Assembly: GCF_011039175.1 (NCBI RefSeq)
Contig: NZ_JAAKEN010000014.1
Location: 25,945 to 89,944, forward strand
Direction: 5' to 3'
From: Slackia sp. ZJ119
Lineage (GTDB): Bacteria; Actinomycetota; Coriobacteriia; Coriobacteriales; Eggerthellaceae
DNA length: 64,000 nt
Part shown: positions 60,147-64,000 of the stretch, one piece after another
Layout: each line of letters opens with the position of its first letter
Numbering within the stretch: the first letter of the stretch is position 1
Notes under the pieces: model-generated
The model's database searches: none
Seen by the model: only the letters and a program-made list of their open reading frames with translations
Told to the model about the DNA's origin: nothing
Made by a program: the position numbers and the translations under genes

Positions 60147-60873
60147 TCTGAACCTCCTCTTTGTTCGGATACTCAGAAAGATCCTTGAACTCTATCGTCC
60201 ACTTGTCGCCGAGAAGGGGCGCGGTGAGAGCCTCGACGGTTTTTTCCAAACTGTCGCGAGCTCCACGCTTTATCTCGTCTTGGTTAAGGTCCTTGGCGGC
60301 ATCCTCCTTGCAGATAGCAAGGATGTCCCGTATGTCTGCCGCGGCATTTTCCGGAAGAAATCCGAACTCGTTCTCATTGAGCACAGGCTCGCTGATCTGC
60401 GCTTCTGGCAGGTATGCCGTGACGACCATGTTCTCTTCGTCTAGGGTGAACCGTATCTCTCCCATGTCGTAACTCGCCCTGATATGGGCTTCGTACTTCA
60501 CGCGATAATCGACCGTGTCGGCCCACAGGAACTTGCCAGCCTTCTCCGCGATGCCCTTGTAGGTGTAGTCAACCGTATTTAAATTCTCTATATTGACCAC
60601 ATTCATAAGCGTGGTTTCGGAAAGGTATTGTGGTTCGCTGGCAGCAGGGATGCAAGAACGGACTGCGCCGAAAAACAAAACCCCCACGACGACAAGAACA
60701 ACCAAGATTGCCGTTATTGCTATCTTGAGGATTTTGCCGAATAGGCATCCGGAGCGTCTCTTCGCATCCTCCTTGGAGGTCTGTTCCTCCTTCTTCATCT
60801 CACTAGCAGGCAGAGCCTCTTGTTCCCGTTCTTTGGCTTTCAACCTCGCCCCCTTCCCGTCAGATGTTTCCAT
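60133..60873 (-). CDS. DUF4230 membrane protein
   Basis: A 246-residue protein with a charged N-terminal tail (about residues 1-48), one membrane helix (IAITAILVVLVVVGVLFFGA) and an external DUF4230 domain (YLSETTLMNVVNIENLNTVDYTYKG, YRVKYEAHIRASYDMGEI, TAYLPEAQISEPVLNE). It resembles the lipoprotein encoded next but is anchored by a helix instead of lipid. ATG 60873 starts the operon; no strong ribosome site is evident. The two paralogues probably interact. Confidence 0.83.
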   Translation of the reverse strand: METSDGKGARLKAKEREQEALPASEMKKEEQTSKEDAKRRSGCLFGKILKIAITAILVVLVVVGVLFFGAVRSCIPAASEPQYLSETTLMNVVNIENLNTVDYTYKGIAEKAGKFLWADTVDYRVKYEAHIRASYDMGEIRFTLDEENMVVTAYLPEAQISEPVLNENEFGFLPENAAADIRDILAICKEDAAKDLNQDEIKRGARDSLEKTVEALTAPLLGDKWTIEFKDLSEYPNKEEVQNEGE

Positions 60874-60940
60874 ATTGTAATATTAGCAACCTGCAACGAT
60901 CTGTCGAGGTCGATTTATTCTTGTGCAAAAGGACGTTTTC

Positions 60941-61036
60941 ATGAAATATTTGCCAATTATCGCGGGCGTCATCGCCGCCCTGGCAGCGATTGTCCTCGTG
61001 GCGAGTTCTTTCAACATTATCGATATAAGGCTTTGA
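60941..61036 (+). CDS. 31-residue single-helix membrane peptide
   Basis: ATG 60941 to TGA 61036 encodes a peptide beginning MKYLPIIAGVIAALAAIVLV, with one hydrophobic helix (about residues 4-22) and a short tail ending DIRL. AAAGGA sits about 8 nt before the ATG, so translation is plausible. It is divergent from the DUF4230 pair and 223 bp upstream of dmsA. Small hydrophobic peptides of this kind can be regulators or subunits of membrane complexes. The function is unknown and it could be spurious. Confidence 0.5.
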   Translation: MKYLPIIAGVIAALAAIVLVASSFNIIDIRL

Positions 61037-61259
61037 GGCGCCAGCAGCTACAGCCCGGCCGCAAGGGTCTCCTGCGCTTCAAGCCCCGCCCATCCCGGCA
61101 GAAAACCGCTGTTCAGCGGAACAGAAGCCGCCCCGCTGAAAGGCCTCGAGAGGCACGCCGCTTTGCCGCCGCGGCTGCGCGACGCCTGGGCATGTTGCAC
61201 CGTCGTGGTTTTTGGTATCATACAGAGTGGCGAGATGAACCCAATAAGAGGAGGGAACT

Positions 61260-63776
61260 ATGACTGAAGCTACTTCGACCGTGTCGCGCCGCACGTTCAT
61301 CAAAGGCTCGCTTGCCAGCGTCGCGCTGGCGGGTGCCGCCGGCAGTGCGCTTTACGGCTGCTCGCCCCAGGCCCAGCCCGAGCCCAGCGCCGAAGCGCCG
61401 GAGACCGAAGCGTCGGTCGCCAGCGAACAAGAGGCAGCGGCACCTGACACCATCGCATGGAGCCAGTGCAACGTGAACTGCGGCGGCAACTGCGTGTTCC
61501 AGTGGCACTCGCGCGACGGCAAAGTCGTCTACATGGAAACGGACAACACCGGCGACGACAGCCTGCAGGCCCGCGCCTGCCTGCGCGGCCGCTCGATGCG
61601 CCGCTGGCTGAACAGCCCCGACCGCCTGCTGTACCCCATGAAGCGCGTCGGCAAGCGCGGCGAGGGCAAGTTCGAGCAGATTTCCTGGGACGAGGCCATC
61701 GACACCATCGCCGAGAAGCTCAAGTACACCATCGACACCTACGGCAACGAAGCCATCTACGTGAACTACGCCACCGGCATGTACTCCTGCACGGGCCGGC
61801 AGCCGGGCCAGCGCCTGCTGAGCCTGCTCGGCGGGTACATCAACCAGGGCTACGACTACTCGACCCACATGCTGCAGATGGTCATGCCCTTCATGTACGG
61901 CAGCGGCGCCAACCTCGACGAGGACGGCAACCACGTCACGCTCGGGAAGCCCGCAACGGTGTTCAGCCCCTATGACAACGTGAACGCCTCGTCGTTCAGC
62001 GAGGCCGAGCGTGCAAGCGACCTCGTGGTCATGTTCGGCAACAGCCCCGCCGAGACGCGCATGGGCGGCGCGAACGCCGTGTGGGACTTCGCCCGCGTGC
62101 GCGAGGCCGTCACCGGCCGCGACGGCAAGATCATCAACATCGACTACCGCCTCAACGAAACGGCTTCGGGGCACCCCGACGAGTGGCTGCCCATCCGCCC
62201 CGGCACCGACGCGGCCCTCTGCTCCGCCATCGCGTACGAGTGGATCTCGAACGACCAGGTGGACAAGGAGTTCCTCGACACCTACTGCGTGGGCTACGAC
62301 GACGACACCATGCCCGAGTCCGCCAAGGGCCAGAACAAGTCCTACCAGGACTACATCATGGGCACCGGCTACGACAAGGTGGAGAAGACCCCCGAGTGGG
62401 CCGCTCCCATCACCGGCATCCCGGCCGACAAGATCCGCGAGCTGGCCGCCACCATCGCCGGCGCCGAGGCTCCGTTCATCTGCCAGGGCTGGGGCAGCCA
62501 GCGCCACTCCAACGGCGAGGACACCACCCGCGCCATCTGCATGCTGCCCATCCTCATCGGCAAGATCGGCCTGCCCGGCACCAACACCGGCCAGCGCGAA
62601 GCCGAGCCGCCCACCTACCTCGTCGGCAGCCTCCCCGTCGAAAACCCTATCGCGACGGCCATTCCGGTGTACCAGTGGCTCAACGCCGTCGACCACGGCC
62701 ACGAGATGACCGCCACCAACGCCGGCATCATCGGCGCCGACAAGCTGAACAGCGACATCAAGTTCATCTGGAACTACGCCGGCAACTGCCTGACCAACCA
62801 GCACGGCGACATCAACAAGGTGCACGAGATCCTCACCGACGAGAGCAAATGCGAGTTCATCGTGGTGTGGGACACCGTCATGACCGACTCGGCCAAATAC
62901 GCCGACATCCTGTTGCCCGACGCCATGCGCTCCGAGCAGCTGAACATGCAGACGCAGGGCTACTCGGAATACTACACCGCCGTGGTCGTGGGCGGCCCGG
63001 CGCAGGAAGCCCCGGGCGAGTGCCGCTCGAGCTACGACGTGTGCGCCGACATCGCCGACAAGTTCGGCAAGAAGGAAGACTTCACCGAGGGCCGCACGCA
63101 CGACGAGTGGGTGCAATACCTCTACGAGCAGGGCGCCGAAGCCGACGGAGACATGCCTTCTTGGGACGAGATCCAAGAGCAGGGCATCTACAAGCGCGAG
63201 GTGGAACCCGCCATCGGCCTTGAGGCCTTCCGCTCCGACCCGGTCGAGCATCCGCTGGCGACCCCGTCCGGCAAGATCGAGATCTACTCTGAAGAGCTGG
63301 CGAACATCGCCGCCACCTGGGAACTTGCCGAAGACGAGGTCATCAATCCCCTGCCCGTGTTCACGCCCGGCTTCCACGGCTACGGCAGCGTGACCGAGGA
63401 ATTCCCGCTGTACTGCTGCGGCTTCCATCACAAGAGCCGCACCCACTCCTCGTTCGGCTTCATCCCCGAGCTTGAGGCCGTGGCTCGCCAGCAGCTGTGG
63501 ATCAACCCCGTCGACGCCGAGGCCCGCAACATCGCCGACGGCGACATGCTCGCCGTCACGAGCCCCGCTGGCGAGGTGCGCATCGAGGCGAAGGTGACGC
63601 CGCGCATCATTCCCGGCACCGTGGGCATTCCCCAGGGCGCCTGGCACAAGGCCGACATGAACGGCGACAAGGTGGACGAGGGCGGCTGCGTGAACACGCT
63701 GACCGTCTACAAGCCCACCGCGCTTGCCAAGGGCAACGGCACCCATTCCATGATCGTCCAGGTTGCGAAGGCGTAA
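61260..63776 (+). CDS. dmsA: DMSO reductase-type molybdopterin oxidoreductase catalytic subunit
   Basis: An 838-residue exported enzyme. A Tat signal (SRRTFIKGS at residues 9-17) is followed by a possible lipobox-like YGCSPQ, then a linker. The 4Fe-4S motif CNVNCGGNCVF with ARACLRGRS starts the catalytic part. GQRLLSLLGGY, PAETRMGG, TATAIPVYQW-like and GFHHKSRTHSSFG regions fit the molybdopterin-guanine-dinucleotide fold of the DMSO reductase family. It reduces an S- or N-oxide, or another acceptor, outside the membrane; the substrate cannot be read from sequence. AGAGGAGGGA precedes ATG 61260. The next gene is dmsB, 13 bp on. Confidence 0.92.
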   Translation: MTEATSTVSRRTFIKGSLASVALAGAAGSALYGCSPQAQPEPSAEAPETEASVASEQEAAAPDTIAWSQCNVNCGGNCVFQWHSRDGKVVYMETDNTGDDSLQARACLRGRSMRRWLNSPDRLLYPMKRVGKRGEGKFEQISWDEAIDTIAEKLKYTIDTYGNEAIYVNYATGMYSCTGRQPGQRLLSLLGGYINQGYDYSTHMLQMVMPFMYGSGANLDEDGNHVTLGKPATVFSPYDNVNASSFSEAERASDLVVMFGNSPAETRMGGANAVWDFARVREAVTGRDGKIINIDYRLNETASGHPDEWLPIRPGTDAALCSAIAYEWISNDQVDKEFLDTYCVGYDDDTMPESAKGQNKSYQDYIMGTGYDKVEKTPEWAAPITGIPADKIRELAATIAGAEAPFICQGWGSQRHSNGEDTTRAICMLPILIGKIGLPGTNTGQREAEPPTYLVGSLPVENPIATAIPVYQWLNAVDHGHEMTATNAGIIGADKLNSDIKFIWNYAGNCLTNQHGDINKVHEILTDESKCEFIVVWDTVMTDSAKYADILLPDAMRSEQLNMQTQGYSEYYTAVVVGGPAQEAPGECRSSYDVCADIADKFGKKEDFTEGRTHDEWVQYLYEQGAEADGDMPSWDEIQEQGIYKREVEPAIGLEAFRSDPVEHPLATPSGKIEIYSEELANIAATWELAEDEVINPLPVFTPGFHGYGSVTEEFPLYCCGFHHKSRTHSSFGFIPELEAVARQQLWINPVDAEARNIADGDMLAVTSPAGEVRIEAKVTPRIIPGTVGIPQGAWHKADMNGDKVDEGGCVNTLTVYKPTALAKGNGTHSMIVQVAKA

Positions 63777-63789
63777 GGGAGGAAAAGAC

Positions 63790-64000
63790 ATGACTCAGTA
63801 CGGATTCTATTTCGACAGCACCCGCTGCACCGGCTGCCGCACCTGCGAGATGGCCTGCAAGGACTACAACGACCTGCCCGTCAACTACGCCTATCGCCGC
63901 GTGTACGACTACGAGGGCGGCGACTGGGCCGCAGGCGACGACGGCACGGCGACGACCACCGCGTTCGCCTACCACGTGTCGGCGGCGTGCAACCACTGCG
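63790..64000 (+). CDS. dmsB: DmsB-like iron-sulfur subunit, 5' part (cut by window end)
   Basis: The first 70 codons read MTQYGFYFDSTRCTGCRTCE then MACKDYNDLPVNYAYRRVYDY, with the first 4Fe-4S motif (C-x2-C-x2-C-x3-C), and stop at AACNHC where the window ends. It matches the four-cluster ferredoxin subunit that carries electrons to DmsA. GGGAGGAAAAG precedes ATG 63790. A membrane anchor gene (dmsC) is expected just beyond the window. Confidence 0.9.
   Translation, partial: MTQYGFYFDSTRCTGCRTCEMACKDYNDLPVNYAYRRVYDYEGGDWAAGDDGTATTTAFAYHVSAACNHC

Noticed and set aside
61218..63791. 857-codon open frame antisense to dmsA
   Set aside because: It mirrors the codon bias of the real gene on the other strand; its translation is low-complexity Ala/Val/Gly/His and matches no family.

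Overview
The window looks like chromosome of a high-GC anaerobe of the Eggerthellaceae (Coriobacteriia), close to Slackia or Denitrobacterium. The reasons are membrane-anchored LuxR regulators, a Tat-exported DMSO-reductase-type molybdoenzyme, a class E fumarate reductase (FrdA/FrdB plus a CCG-domain subunit), a hybrid cluster protein and many scattered one-component regulators. The genus is inferred from gene content only. I found no rRNA, tRNA, CRISPR array or intact transposase.

Layout. 0-9 kb: end of a LuxR regulator, a small monooxygenase, EamA and NhaC-type transporters, a complete AbiE toxin-antitoxin pair with its operator, a decayed locus, a PucR regulator, a VanZ-like protein and an HxlR regulator. 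9-16 kb: hybrid cluster protein, an XRE regulator, an AAA/DUF4143 ATPase, a TetR-flavodoxin pair and a nucleotidyltransferase. 16-20 kb: two cyclic-di-GMP genes, the first with an 11-bp poly-G tract in its promoter. 20-33 kb: malic enzyme, then a ten-gene minus-strand operon running from a dicarboxylate transporter through class I fumarase, fumarate reductase and a nickel racemase (LarA family) to a membrane LuxR regulator. This operon lies between two nearly identical 260-bp direct repeats. 33-39 kb: FetAB-like ABC transporter, MerR/GyrI regulator, a damaged DUF3791/DUF3990 cassette, a second DUF4143 ATPase and a QueG-like iron-sulfur protein.

39.4-46.8 kb is an island that appears lower in GC. 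It encodes a dynamin-like GTPase, a large HerA/VirB4-like ATPase with a Ser/Thr/Ala/Gly-rich insert, an HNH/EndoVII-type nuclease toxin and a probable immunity protein, all tightly packed on the minus strand. It is the best candidate here for an undescribed system (toxin delivery or defence). 47-51 kb: XRE-AbrB regulator, hydrolase, two flavodoxin-fold proteins, a toxin-antitoxin pair and a TfoX-domain protein. 51.6-57.7 kb: ABC transporter with a cyclophilin-like lipoprotein and a C45-type lipoprotein hydrolase, facing a second cyclophilin-like lipoprotein. 58.5-64 kb: DUF362 protein, two DUF4230 proteins, a 31-residue membrane peptide, then dmsA and the start of dmsB.

The central metabolic theme is anaerobic respiration. 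C4-dicarboxylates would be imported, racemised if needed, converted to fumarate and reduced to succinate, while malic enzyme supplies pyruvate and reductant. DmsAB offers an alternative acceptor. The intergenic regions hold several structured repeat families: perfect 35-38-bp-arm palindromes, CCTAGGG palindromes, and dyads placed directly upstream of both DUF4143 ATPase genes.
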